A stretch of DNA of 22,379 nt from CAZHUN01 sp043801115 (GCA_043801115.1 JAZDMJ010000053.1:1-22379), one strand, 5' to 3'. Shown: positions 13,905-20,626, numbered from the stretch's first letter. Notes: generated by a model from the sequence alone, not told the origin. Numbers and translations: made by a program.

Positions 13905-13960
13905 ATGTTCTAGAGTGAGAAAAATTTGCTTTTTAAAGCGTTGGGTGCAGGAAAAAGAGC
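13905..13960. promoter_or_regulatory. Shared divergent promoter with one palindromic TATA box
   Basis: GCTTTTTAAAGC (13928-13939, core centred at 13933.5) is the only TATA-like element in this 56-bp gap. It is 27.5 nt from the PadR start (13961) and 29.5 nt from the phosphotransferase start (13904). Confidence 0.6.
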
Positions 13961-14281
13961 ATGAAAGCGCCCGAAAACACGGAATTGGACAAGTTGAAGC
14001 AAAAAGTGGGAATCCAGTTGTTGTGGTTGTACGTGCTCGCGCTGTTGAAAAAAGCGCCTTCGCACGCGTATACGTTGCGCAAACAAATCCAGCTCGCATT
14101 CGGCTTCCTACCCGGAAACGTTCCCGTGTACGTTTCACTCTATGAGTTGAAAAAGCAAGAGCTCGTCAAAAATTCGAAGCAGGGCAAACGGAAAGTGTAC
14201 GAAATCACTCCAAAAGGAGAACAAGTACTCGAAGAAGCGAAAAAAATCTTCGACGAAAAAAGCAAGCAATGGTTCGGCTGA
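13961..14281 (+). CDS. PadR-family transcriptional regulator
   Basis: A 106-aa winged-helix DNA-binding protein. GIQLLWLYVLALLKKAPSHAYTLRKQI (residues 17-43) is the first helix and helix-turn-helix typical of PadR, followed by the wing in YVSLYELKKQELVKNSKQGKRKVYEITPKGEQ and a short C-terminal helix for dimerisation. PadR proteins usually repress a neighbouring gene in response to a small molecule. Divergence from the lipid enzyme operon across one shared TATA box makes that operon and its own gene natural targets; TATA blocking would shut both. No signal-binding residues can be named. Confidence 0.85.
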   Translation: MKAPENTELDKLKQKVGIQLLWLYVLALLKKAPSHAYTLRKQIQLAFGFLPGNVPVYVSLYELKKQELVKNSKQGKRKVYEITPKGEQVLEEAKKIFDEKSKQWFG

Positions 14282-14323
14282 GGTTTGGAAAAGCATTTGT
14301 CGTTTGACTGAAATCGGGAGAGG

Positions 14324-14331
14324 TTTTAATA
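14324..14331 (+). promoter_or_regulatory. TATA box of the RelE-like gene
   Basis: TTTTAATA in GGTTTTAATAC is centred 26.5 nt before the ATG at 14354. A GGGCGAAGCCC dyad at 14334-14344 lies between box and start and could be an operator. Confidence 0.55.
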
Positions 14332-14353
14332 CAGGGCGAAGCCCGTCCCAAGC

Positions 14354-14677
14354 ATGCTTGATTTCTTCAAAGTATTGGAAACCGCTATGTTCTTGAAAAT
14401 CATTTCCGGCCTCGACCTTCGGGAAGGGGAGTGGGTCGAAAAAATGAAAACTCAATTGAGCGAGAACCCGTTCGCGGGAAAACCATTGCGCTTCGACTGG
14501 TTTCGGGAAAAGAAATTCGAGGACAAGCGGTTATATTACCTCGTTTCCCGAACGAATAAAACTGTAATATTGTTTTCTTTCGGAAACAAGAAGGGCCAGC
14601 GAAAATTCCTGCACGAAGCGTTCTCGAACAAGGACGAACTGCTTCGACTGTTGAACGGGATTAACGAACGCGCTTGA
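14354..14677 (+). CDS. RelE/ParE-superfamily-like small protein (possible mRNA-interfering toxin)
   Basis: A 107-aa protein whose central part, ENPFAGKPLRFDWFREKKFEDKRLYYLVS followed by NKTVILFSFGNKKGQRKFL, follows the pattern of archaeal RelE-like proteins: compact basic fold with a G-K-P-L turn, two antiparallel strands R-L-Y-Y-L-V and a K-T-V-I-L strand, and KK/Q residues where RelE family members carry RNA-contacting side chains. RelE toxins cut mRNA on the ribosome. The usual upstream antitoxin is absent on this strand; a 40-aa antitoxin-like frame lies convergently at the 3' end. Homology is judged by pattern only; a non-toxin RelE-fold protein is possible. Confidence 0.55.
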   Translation: MLDFFKVLETAMFLKIISGLDLREGEWVEKMKTQLSENPFAGKPLRFDWFREKKFEDKRLYYLVSRTNKTVILFSFGNKKGQRKFLHEAFSNKDELLRLLNGINERA

Positions 14678-14783
14678 CGCGCCCCGCCCTCAAGTCTTCC
14701 AGGCTTTCCCAAAACTGCGAAACCAAATCGTCCGCTTCCGCTTTCGGCTTGGACGCGTGCTTGGAAATCGCAACGGTTTTCAT
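14661..14783 (-). CDS. 40-aa antitoxin-like small protein
   Basis: The small frame MKTVAISKHASKPKAEADDL... ends ESLEDLRAGRVKRVR, close to the SLEDIxAGRV end common to short type II antitoxins. It has its own TATA box 27 nt upstream (14807-14814) and overlaps the 3' end of the RelE-like gene by 17 bp on the other strand. The frame is short, so it needs confirmation, but a promoter at the standard distance supports it. If real, it may neutralise the RelE-like protein, or the two transcripts may interfere through their overlap. Confidence 0.45.
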   Translation of the reverse strand: MKTVAISKHASKPKAEADDLVSQFWESLEDLRAGRVKRVR

Positions 14784-14806
14784 ACCATTCTTGTACGTCT
14801 TTGGCC

Positions 14807-14814
14807 TTTTAAAG
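14807..14814 (-). promoter_or_regulatory. TATA box of the 40-aa antitoxin-like gene
   Basis: On the minus strand ACTTTAAAAGG is centred 27 nt before the ATG at 14783, the leaderless spacing. Confidence 0.5.
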
Positions 14815-14840
14815 TTTTGCCGGAATTCGACAAACTGCGT

Positions 14841-14990
14841 TCAGCGCCGCAGGAAGAAGAACACGGCAATGATGAACGTGATGATGCCCAGGTAGGTGTT
14901 CAGGAATTCGAGCTGGCCGGGAAATTTGGGCAAGTAGAGTCCGATTGTCATTCCCAAGAACAGGAACCCCAATGCATTTGCCTCGGCCAT
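14841..14990 (-). CDS. Small membrane protein, 49 aa
   Basis: Reads MAEANALGFLFLGMTIGLYLP, then a short polar linker KFPGQLEFLN and a second helix TYLGIITFIIAVFFFLRR before TGA. Two hydrophobic segments with a positive C-terminal end are typical of small membrane proteins. No family is recognised. A TATA box (15012-15019) is centred 25.5 nt before the ATG, which supports a real leaderless gene. Confidence 0.6.
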   Translation of the reverse strand: MAEANALGFLFLGMTIGLYLPKFPGQLEFLNTYLGIITFIIAVFFFLRR

Positions 14991-15011
14991 ACTGGAAAGA
15001 GGAATCAGGAG

Positions 15012-15019
15012 TTAAAAAA
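15012..15019 (-). promoter_or_regulatory. TATA box of the 49-aa membrane protein (may also act in + direction)
   Basis: TTTTTTAA on the minus strand is at the standard distance from the ATG at 14990. Read on the plus strand (TTAAAAAA) it would place a transcription start near 15041-15045, just before the structured element at 15050. Confidence 0.5.
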
Positions 15020-15049
15020 GGTTTCGGAAAAAACGGGAAAAAGAAATGG

Positions 15050-15152
15050 AAAGAGAGAGAGGGGGACAATGAGAAACTCGATACGCCGAGTGAGCCTACC
15101 CCCAATCTCTCTTTACTGGTTCAACTGGTGTTGAATTCCACTAGTTCAAACC
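15050..15152. ncRNA. Candidate structured RNA in a 385-bp non-coding region
   Basis: The stretch folds into two neighbouring hairpins. Hairpin 1: AAAGAGAGA (15050-15058) pairs perfectly with TCTCTCTTT (15106-15114), a 2x2 internal loop follows, GGGGG (15061-15065) pairs with CCCCC (15099-15103), and ACTCG/CGAGT (15076-15080/15087-15091) forms the inner stem. Hairpin 2: GGTT/AACC with AACTGGTG (15123-15130) against CACTAGTT (15139-15146). CCTCTCT at 15154-15160 can also pair with 15056-15062, competing with hairpin 1. Plus-strand RNA folds slightly better (G-U instead of A-C in hairpin 2); the minus strand has a TATA box at 15191-15198 and T-tracts at 15028-15042. No known RNA family is recognised. 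The rest of 14991-15374 has no ORF. Confidence 0.4.
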
Positions 15153-15190
15153 ACCTCTCTGTTTTGGTTATCAAAAGAAAGCGCCCACGG

Positions 15191-15198
15191 TATAAAAG
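15191..15198. promoter_or_regulatory. TATA-like element TATAAAAG
   Basis: Sits in CGGTATAAAAGCC. In the minus direction it would start a transcript near 15167 that covers the structured element. In the plus direction it would start near 15221, upstream of the Lrp leader, with no ORF directly following. Confidence 0.4.
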
Positions 15199-15246
15199 CC
15201 TGCCCTAAAAATTCGACCGGAAAACTGCATTAAAATAGCATATTCC

Positions 15247-15374
15247 TTTATAAAAACGTTGAAAAAATACACTAATGAACAACCCCAGAGGGGAAAATAG
15301 TATTATTCATTCACAGTGAATTGTAGGGGCAAGAGCGAGATTGTGTAAGACAATGAGCGAAGGAGGGAACTGCA
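15247..15374 (+). promoter_or_regulatory. Promoter and long structured leader of the Lrp-like gene
   Basis: TTTATAAAAA (15247-15256) predicts a start near 15277, so the leader is about 97 nt, far longer than other transcripts here. It holds a CCCC-AGA-GGGG hairpin (15283-15293), a perfect dyad ATTCAC-A-GTGAAT (15309-15321), and ATTGT/ACAAT arms (15340-15344, 15350-15354). GGAGGG at 15362-15367 is the ribosome binding site. The dyad is a plausible autoregulatory operator for the Lrp-like protein. Confidence 0.6.
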
Positions 15375-15908
15375 ATGGCCAAAAATTTGGATTCGAGAGA
15401 AGAAGAAGTATTGATTGAACTGTTGAAAAACGCCAAAATTTCGGACAAGGAATTGGCCAAAAAGCTGGGAACCTCCCAACCCACCATTACACGCATTCGC
15501 AACAAGCTCCAGCAAAAGCACTTTTTCTCTTCCTACACCGTACTGCCCTCGCTCTCGAATTTGGGCTTGAATTTGATGGTGTTTACTTTTTTGGGAATCG
15601 TGAACTTCAAGGACAGGGAAAAAATTTTGAAATGGATCCGCGAAGACCCGCGCGTCATGTTTGCCTCGGAAGGGGAAGGACTGAGACAGCAGAATATTTG
15701 CATTATTTCCCTCCACCCGAGCTTTGAACACTATGAAGACTTTCTCACGGGCATGCGAAATGCGTTGGGCAACGGAATCGGCAACATTTCCAACTTTCTC
15801 ATCGCGAACCGGAATACGATTAAAGACTTCGACCTCGACCAACCTATTGAAAACTTTTTGCACATTACGTTGAAGAAAATGCGCGCCGCACGGGACAAGG
15901 AATCGTGA
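15375..15908 (+). CDS. Lrp/AsnC-like transcriptional regulator
   Basis: A 177-aa DNA-binding protein. LDSREEEVLIELLKNAKISDKELAKKLGTSQPTITRIRNKL (residues 5-45) is an Lrp-type winged helix-turn-helix. The C-terminal part (LGLNLMVFTFLGIVNF, later RVMFASEGEGLRQQNICIISL) has the alternating strands of a RAM-like effector domain but the ligand motif is not clear. Family members sense amino acids and control metabolism or their own gene. The start follows a strong GGAGGG; the long leader contains a dyad suited to autoregulation. A decayed HAD-like gene follows after 4 nt. Confidence 0.85.
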   Translation: MAKNLDSREEEVLIELLKNAKISDKELAKKLGTSQPTITRIRNKLQQKHFFSSYTVLPSLSNLGLNLMVFTFLGIVNFKDREKILKWIREDPRVMFASEGEGLRQQNICIISLHPSFEHYEDFLTGMRNALGNGIGNISNFLIANRNTIKDFDLDQPIENFLHITLKKMRAARDKES

Positions 15909-15912
15909 AACC

Positions 15913-16602
15913 ATGAAACCCGAAGAACTGAAAAAGAAAGTGCTGATTTTCGGACTCGAAGACGTGCTCGTTCCGGGAGCAATCGAAAAAAAAGTAAAAA
16001 TGAAGGACGTGTACGAAATCCTGAAAAATTTGAAAGCGTTGGAAAAATAGGCGAACAATTTCAACTTCTACCTCGTTACGGGGCTTTCGGAAAGCGAAGC
16101 GCTCAAGCGCATCGAAAAGTACAAACTGAAAACGTACTTCGACGACGCGCACACTTTCTTCGTAACAAAAGCGTACTTGGATGCGAAAACGGAAGTGGAC
16201 CGCAAGCTGTACGACGAGCACTTGGCCAAAAATCCCGCATTCAAGGACGAGTACTTCAAACAGCAAACTATTGAACAAATTGTTAAAACGTTGGGCATGC
16301 AAAAGGAAGAAGTGCAATTGGTCGGGAATGATGTTTGGACGGAAGGGTTTTACACGCGCAGGTTTTCGGGCGTCGACTTTGCGCTCATCCGCACGGCCCA
16401 TTCTGCCCTGGGAGAACGCAAAAAAGAGGAAGTTTCCAAGCTCGTGTACATCGACCGAAAGTGGAAGGATATTGAATCCCTGTTGAAAGGGGAAAAACCC
16501 AAGCCCAGTTTGGAAGGACTGGACAAATTCGTCTACCAAACCATGCGCGACAAATTGTTCGAAGGAACGCAAATCGGCGGCATGGCCAAGCTCGCCAAAT
16601 AG
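15913..16602 (+). pseudogene. HAD-like protein gene interrupted by an in-frame TAG
   Basis: The frame from 15913 to 16602 is open (229 codons) apart from TAG at 16048-16050, codon 46. Before it, KKVLIFGLEDVLVPG matches HAD motif I (expected FDLDDVLVPG) but the nucleophile Asp is G14 and the second Asp is E16. After it come FYLVTGLSESEALKRIEKY (motif II region) and LVGNDVWTEGFYTRR, motif IV with GDD changed to GND. Thus the catalytic residues were already lost, pointing to a pseudoenzyme or a decaying gene rather than an active phosphatase. An internal ATG at 16177 could restart a 141-aa C-terminal fragment. TAG is an ordinary stop for several genes here, so recoding is unlikely. Its end abuts the next convergent gene with zero spacing. 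Confidence 0.7.
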
Positions 16603-17328
16603 TTACAACACGCGCTCCAATTCGTGCTTGAGCGCGCCTTTCGCTTCTTGAAGCGCAATTTTCTTCAAATATTCAAAGCGCTCTGAAAATGTTCCTTCTT
16701 CGGATAACAACCATACAATCGTGCGAACGTGGACGGCTCTTTCTTGGGCGGATTTTTTTCCGTATTTCACCACCTCGTCAATGTCGAATGGCAGAATGGA
16801 TTCGGCCGTCAAGCGACCGCGAATGAAAGGTTCTTACAAGTCCGCTGGGGGGTAATAGCCCGCATTGCCGACTTTGACCACTTCAGCAACCGCTTCCGCT
16901 TGCGCGCTGGCATTGTACATGTATGCTTGACCTTTACTTTTGGCGTGCAATTTGGAACCTTTTTTCAAACCGCCAAACAATTGCATGACCAATACAAACT
17001 CTGGCTTGCCCTCGATTTCAGTCAATACAACGCCCATTTTGGGCAGGCGAACGCGCGCCCGAACCAAGTAGGCAATGACTCGATTGTAGCGGCGGGCCAT
17101 GACTGGACTCATGCGGGCAATCGGGTTAAAGCGTTTGACGGCCACGCGGAAGATTTTTCCCCGAACGTCCTGCATGCGTCCGACAAAAACCGAACCAAAC
17201 ACGTAACCTCCCAGCAAAACAGGCTCGGCGTTCTTTCGCGGTTCGGTAATCCACACGCGTTTGACATCTTTCGGCTCGAGCCAGCCAAGAGGCCATTTCC
17301 GCACAATCTTATAATTAGGCAAGGGCAT
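16603..17328 (-). pseudogene. Kinase-like conserved protein gene interrupted by an in-frame TAA
   Basis: From the ATG at 17328 (TATA centred 24 nt upstream) 164 codons run to TAA at 16834-16836. The same frame continues without another stop for 76 codons to 16603, so the 69-aa frame that could begin with TTG at 16812 is best seen as the second half of one 240-residue protein. The sequence across the stop, NAGYYPPADL then EPFIRGR and ILPFDIDEVV, reads continuously. The first half has a glycine-rich GGYVFGSVFVGR (40-51), VAVKRF with K65, and a hinge-like PEFVLVMQLFGG (109-120), reminiscent of a protein-kinase N-lobe; this is inference. The protein is strongly basic in its middle. Alternatively, two separate proteins are made. 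Confidence 0.55.
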
Positions 17329-17348
17329 GACAGCCAAACACCGCGCAA

Positions 17349-17355
17349 CTTTAAG
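17349..17355 (-). promoter_or_regulatory. TATA box of the kinase-like gene
   Basis: CTTAAAG in GTTCTTAAAGTTG on the minus strand is centred 24 nt before the ATG at 17328. It supports this start over an in-frame ATG at 17367 that lies upstream of the box. Confidence 0.45.
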
Positions 17356-17367
17356 AACATTTTGCAC

Positions 17368-17376
17368 CTTTATTTG
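17368..17376 (+). promoter_or_regulatory. TATA box of the enolase operon
   Basis: CTTTATTTG is centred 39 nt before the enolase ATG, giving a leader of about 12-15 nt. AAGAGGA at 17391-17397 is a possible ribosome binding site. Confidence 0.45.
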
Positions 17377-17410
17377 GACAGCACTTCCAAAAGAGGATTA
17401 ACTGGTTCCG

Positions 17411-18667
17411 ATGAACAAGATAAAAACGGTTTTTGCGAGAATGGTTTTGGACTCCCGAGGCCACCCCACGATTGAAGTTTCAGTTGATGTGGGAAAAGGG
17501 CAGGGAAGGGCAATTTCGCCTTCGGGAGCGAGTTCGGGAACTTTGGAAGCGCAAGAGCTTCGAGACGGCGGAAAAGCGTTTTTCGGACTCAATGTAACCA
17601 AAGCAATCCACAACGTAAACGCGCTCATTGCCCCCAAATTGAAGGGACTGGACGCGGGAAAGCAGAAAAAAATAGACGACGTGCTCATTCAACTCGACGG
17701 CACGACCATCAAAAGCCATTTGGGCGCCAATGCCATAGTCGCAACCTCGATGGCCGTGTGCGCGGCCGAAAGCGACGCGCAAGGAAAACCCTTGTACGAA
17801 ATTGTGGCCAAAATGGCCGGAAACAAGCACTACTCTTTGCCCGTTCCCATGCTGAATGTAATCAACGGGGGCAAGCACGCGGGCAACCCGTTGCCCGTGC
17901 AAGAGTGCCTGGTTATTCCCAAAAACGCGCGCAGTTTTTTCGACTGTTTGCAGATTGGAACCGAAATTTACCACAATTTGCGCTCGCAAGTGCGGGACAG
18001 ATTTGGAAAACAGTCCATTAACGTGGGAGATGAAGGAGGCTTTACTCCCCCGCTCTCGCACACGGAAGACGCGCTCAAATTGATTGAACTGGCTTCCAAA
18101 GATTTGGGATATGCGAAGAATTTGTCCATCGGACTCGACGTGGCCGCGAACACTTTCTACAAGGAAAACGCGTACCAGTACGAGGGAAAAAAATTCGACA
18201 ATATTCCCTTTGTCGAGTATTGGGAATCCTTGCTCCGAGAGCACCCCATTGTCAGCTTGGAAGATCCTTTTGCGGAAGAAGACTGGCAGGCGTGGTGCGC
18301 GCTGCACAAAGGAGCACCCTCCCTGCAATTGGTCGGAGACGACTTGCTTTCTACGCGCGTGGACAGAATCCAGCGCGCGCACAAACTGGGCGCGTGCAAT
18401 GCGGTCATCATCAAACCCAACCAAGTGGGAACGGTTTCGGAAGCAATTGCCGCAGTTTCTGCCGCGCGCAGCGCGGGAATGAAAGTCATCGCCTCGCACC
18501 GCTCGGGAGACAGCGAGGATACTTTTATGGCCGACTTTGCCGTGGGAATCGGAGCCGACTTTGTCAAATTCGGCGCGCCCTGCCGTTCGGAGCGAACTGC
18601 GAAATATAATCGCTTGCTCGCCATTGAAGCCGAACTGGGAAAGAAAGGAAGCTTTGGATCGAAATGA
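17411..18667 (+). CDS. eno: Enolase (phosphopyruvate hydratase)
   Basis: Interconverts 2-phosphoglycerate and phosphoenolpyruvate in glycolysis and gluconeogenesis, downstream of the 3-phosphoglycerate made by RuBisCO. The 418-aa length is standard. Visible active-site elements are DSRGHPT near the N-terminus, the mobile loop SGASSG (38-43), NVINGGKHAGN, the proton-transfer E208 in GDEGGF, metal ligands D243, E284 (SLEDPF) and D310 (VGDD), catalytic K335 (IIKPNQ), SHRSGDSEDTF (H363-R364-S365) and K386 in VKFGAPCRSERTAKYN. All residues needed for activity are present. It overlaps the HD-domain gene by ATGA. Confidence 0.97.
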   Translation: MNKIKTVFARMVLDSRGHPTIEVSVDVGKGQGRAISPSGASSGTLEAQELRDGGKAFFGLNVTKAIHNVNALIAPKLKGLDAGKQKKIDDVLIQLDGTTIKSHLGANAIVATSMAVCAAESDAQGKPLYEIVAKMAGNKHYSLPVPMLNVINGGKHAGNPLPVQECLVIPKNARSFFDCLQIGTEIYHNLRSQVRDRFGKQSINVGDEGGFTPPLSHTEDALKLIELASKDLGYAKNLSIGLDVAANTFYKENAYQYEGKKFDNIPFVEYWESLLREHPIVSLEDPFAEEDWQAWCALHKGAPSLQLVGDDLLSTRVDRIQRAHKLGACNAVIIKPNQVGTVSEAIAAVSAARSAGMKVIASHRSGDSEDTFMADFAVGIGADFVKFGAPCRSERTAKYNRLLAIEAELGKKGSFGSK

Positions 18668-19293
18668 GTTTGAAAGAATTGAAGGACACGCTAGCGTTGG
18701 TTCGCGCTTTGCAAAACATGAAAGAATTGCCCCGCCAAGGATACATCGCGCACGGTTTCAAGCGGAACGACGTGGACAGTGTTGCTTCTCACTCTCATTC
18801 GGTTGCCGTTACTTCGCTCATGTTGTCCAAACTATTGGAAAAAGACTACAAAATCGATACTGAAAAACTGTTGAAATTCGCGCTCTTGCACGATATGGGA
18901 GAAGCGGTTTTGGGAGACATTGGTTACATGACGAAAGTGTTTGCGAAAGGGGCGATTGAAGGAGTGGAAGACAAAGCCTTCCGCAGTCTGTTCAAAAACG
19001 TCTCTTTCGGAAACGAATTCATCCGAGTGCAGGAAGAATATGTTGAACGGAAATGCATTGAAGCGAGAATCGTCAAAATCGCCGACAAAATCGACTCCAT
19101 TGCATGGGTCACGAACAGCGCCGTGCTCACCGAAAGCGCGCGGAAAATTTTCGTCAACGACGCCGAAACCGCGTTCAAAACCTTCAACGCATGGGACCCC
19201 AAACTGGGAAAACTGTTCAAAGATGCTGCGCACTTGCTCTTCAACGAAGACATCAACATGTACCACGCGTTCGGAAAAGAATTCCAAAACTAG
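18664..19293 (+). CDS. HD-domain phosphohydrolase, YfbR/HDDC2-like (5'-deoxynucleotidase)
   Basis: A 209-aa metal-dependent phosphohydrolase. The HD motif residues are H43 in VASHSHSVAV, H76-D77 in FALLHDMGEAVLGD, and D141 in VKIADKID, with E80 nearby, the arrangement of YfbR-type enzymes that dephosphorylate deoxynucleoside monophosphates. The start is fixed by the ATGA overlap with enolase, so the two are translationally coupled. Its TAG stop (19291-19293) lies within a CTAG that is also the stop of the convergent nucS gene. Confidence 0.85.
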   Translation: MSLKELKDTLALVRALQNMKELPRQGYIAHGFKRNDVDSVASHSHSVAVTSLMLSKLLEKDYKIDTEKLLKFALLHDMGEAVLGDIGYMTKVFAKGAIEGVEDKAFRSLFKNVSFGNEFIRVQEEYVERKCIEARIVKIADKIDSIAWVTNSAVLTESARKIFVNDAETAFKTFNAWDPKLGKLFKDAAHLLFNEDINMYHAFGKEFQN

Positions 19294-20030
19294 CCAAACA
19301 ATGTTTTCTGCTTTTTTTCGACACCTTTAATCTTTGCCGCAGGATTGGAAATTTCAAAATCGAGGCGTGCAAATTCCAAACCATACTGTTCCAATAATTT
19401 GCGCGCGTTGTCTCCAATCGAAGGAGCAAGCAAAATTCCCCTCGCTTTCGCGCCTTTGCGGTTCTCGATTTGGCGCATGTAGCGCTCGAGTTGCTGGACG
19501 GCGTGATAGTCGGCCTGCCGTCGCTTGACCTCCACTACCACATTGCATCCTTTCGAATCGCGCGCGACAATGTCTGCAAATCCCCTCCGCATCCATTCTT
19601 CCCGGTTCATGGGAACCAATCCTTCTTCAATAAAACTCAAATCATTCATCAGCGTGTCCGAAAGCTCTTTTTCCGAACCAAAAAGGCGCAAGTCTTCCTT
19701 TTCTTCCATGGGAAAGGACTGCAAAAATTCAACCGAATCGAAAAACACTTTCATGCTTTCTTTGGGTTTTGTTTTCAACGCCTGCACGAGCAAGTGCTTG
19801 TCCAACGAGCACGAAATCTGCGCGCCAATCATGTAATTGACGGCGTTCAATTTTCGGTTTTGGTGGATGCCGAAAGAGCCGTCACCTTTGATTAGTAGCA
19901 TTCGCTTTCCGTGCGCGAGCTTGGACGCCGCGCGGCCGAAGTATTCGACGGAACAGCCTCCAATCGCGATGCAGAGTTCTCTCCGCGAAACCGCGCTCTC
20001 GATCAACTGCTTGGCTTCTTCCAAGTGCAT
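19290..20030 (-). CDS. nucS: NucS/EndoMS mismatch-specific endonuclease
   Basis: Cuts both strands at mismatched base pairs as a homodimer bound to PCNA, giving a MutS/MutL-independent mismatch repair in archaea. The 246-aa protein has the N-terminal DNA-binding part (RMLLIKGDGSFGIHQ, LNAVNYMIGAQ) and the C-terminal RecB-like nuclease: GFADIVARDSKGCNVVVEVKRRQADYHAVQQLERYM, with D153, E167 and K169 spaced as in known EndoMS. The C-terminal QKTLFG resembles a shortened PIP box for PCNA binding. The start at 20030 is set by a shared TATA box 25.5 nt upstream. Confidence 0.9.
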   Translation of the reverse strand: MHLEEAKQLIESAVSRRELCIAIGGCSVEYFGRAASKLAHGKRMLLIKGDGSFGIHQNRKLNAVNYMIGAQISCSLDKHLLVQALKTKPKESMKVFFDSVEFLQSFPMEEKEDLRLFGSEKELSDTLMNDLSFIEEGLVPMNREEWMRRGFADIVARDSKGCNVVVEVKRRQADYHAVQQLERYMRQIENRKGAKARGILLAPSIGDNARKLLEQYGLEFARLDFEISNPAAKIKGVEKKQKTLFG

Positions 20031-20080
20031 GTTAGAATTGGCGGAAAAAGGAATAAATAGGCGAACGGGATAGGATTGGA
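20031..20080. promoter_or_regulatory. Shared divergent promoter of nucS and the GNAT-like gene
   Basis: In this 50-bp gap AATAAATA (20052-20059) is the only TATA-like element. Its centre is 25.5 nt from both ATGs (20081 and 20030). Neither gene has a Shine-Dalgarno. Confidence 0.65.
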
Positions 20081-20626
20081 ATGCAAGCGGATTTTTCCAA
20101 ACTGCGCTGGAAGGACTTTGGAAAGCTTTCGGAAGCCGAAAAGGAAAAGCTGGTCGAAGTGTGGGCGGAATCGCAGGAAGACATGGCCCTTCAAACGGGA
20201 GAACGCTTCGAGCGCAGCATTTTTGCGCGCAATGTCCGAAAAAAACTGTCCGAACCGCCCAAAGCCAAAATCCGCGCCATACTGCACGAGGGAAACTTGA
20301 TCGGCTTTGTCGAGTGGAGAAATTTGAACTCGAAAAACGAAATACAAATTTTGCAAATGGGAATCACAAAACAGTTCCAGCGCCAAAACATTTTCCGCGG
20401 GTGGATTGTCCCGCAATTCGCCAAACTCGCAGGCTTTTCCGGAAAAAGCATCCGCGTGTCCAACCTGTTTCCCAAATCGCACAACGCGTTCCAAAAGCTT
20501 GTCGAGCCCGACACTTCGGCGGGAATTGGCCGGAAAAAAGCGCTGAACGAGAGTTATTTTTTCATTGAAACAAAAAAAGGAATACCCCACAAGGACGGAA
20601 TCATCCGCCCGAAGCGGAATTTATAG
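20081..20626 (+). CDS. GNAT-like acetyltransferase fold protein (tentative)
   Basis: A 181-aa protein with a long charged N-terminal helix region (LSEAEKEKLVEVWAES) and a middle part that follows GNAT order: IRAILHEGNLIGFVEWRN (strand pair), NEIQILQMGITKQFQRQNIFRGWI where the acetyl-CoA loop would be (R/Q-x-x-G/N pattern is imperfect), then IRVSNLFPKSHNAFQKL resembling the strand 5 and N-A-x-x-x-Y/F motif. No substrate can be proposed. The first promoter half is shared with nucS; its 3' end overlaps the convergent M24 gene by 6 bp. An unrelated orphan family remains possible. Confidence 0.5.
   Translation: MQADFSKLRWKDFGKLSEAEKEKLVEVWAESQEDMALQTGERFERSIFARNVRKKLSEPPKAKIRAILHEGNLIGFVEWRNLNSKNEIQILQMGITKQFQRQNIFRGWIVPQFAKLAGFSGKSIRVSNLFPKSHNAFQKLVEPDTSAGIGRKKALNESYFFIETKKGIPHKDGIIRPKRNL

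Noticed and set aside
15118..15152. Possible tRNA T-arm or tRNA in the hairpin region (GGTTCAA)
   Set aside because: No acceptor stem, D-arm or anticodon arm can be arranged around it at tRNA distances.
16048..16050. TAG as pyrrolysine codon
   Set aside because: Several genes here end in TAG (for example at 8836, 19291 and 20624), no pyl genes are present, and the HAD motifs are already degraded.
15303..16572. Long minus-strand open frames opposite the Lrp-like and HAD-like genes
   Set aside because: The plus-strand frames show clear HTH and HAD patterns; the minus frames are F/R/Q-rich shadows and have no start signals.
16603..16812. Independent 69-aa gene starting with TTG
   Set aside because: It is in the same frame as the upstream 164-aa frame with only one stop between, has no own promoter or Shine-Dalgarno, and reads as the continuation of that protein.
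17480..18499. Long open frame antisense to enolase
   Set aside because: It mirrors the enolase coding frame, has no recognisable motifs, no promoter, and low-complexity R/F/V-rich translation typical of antisense shadows.
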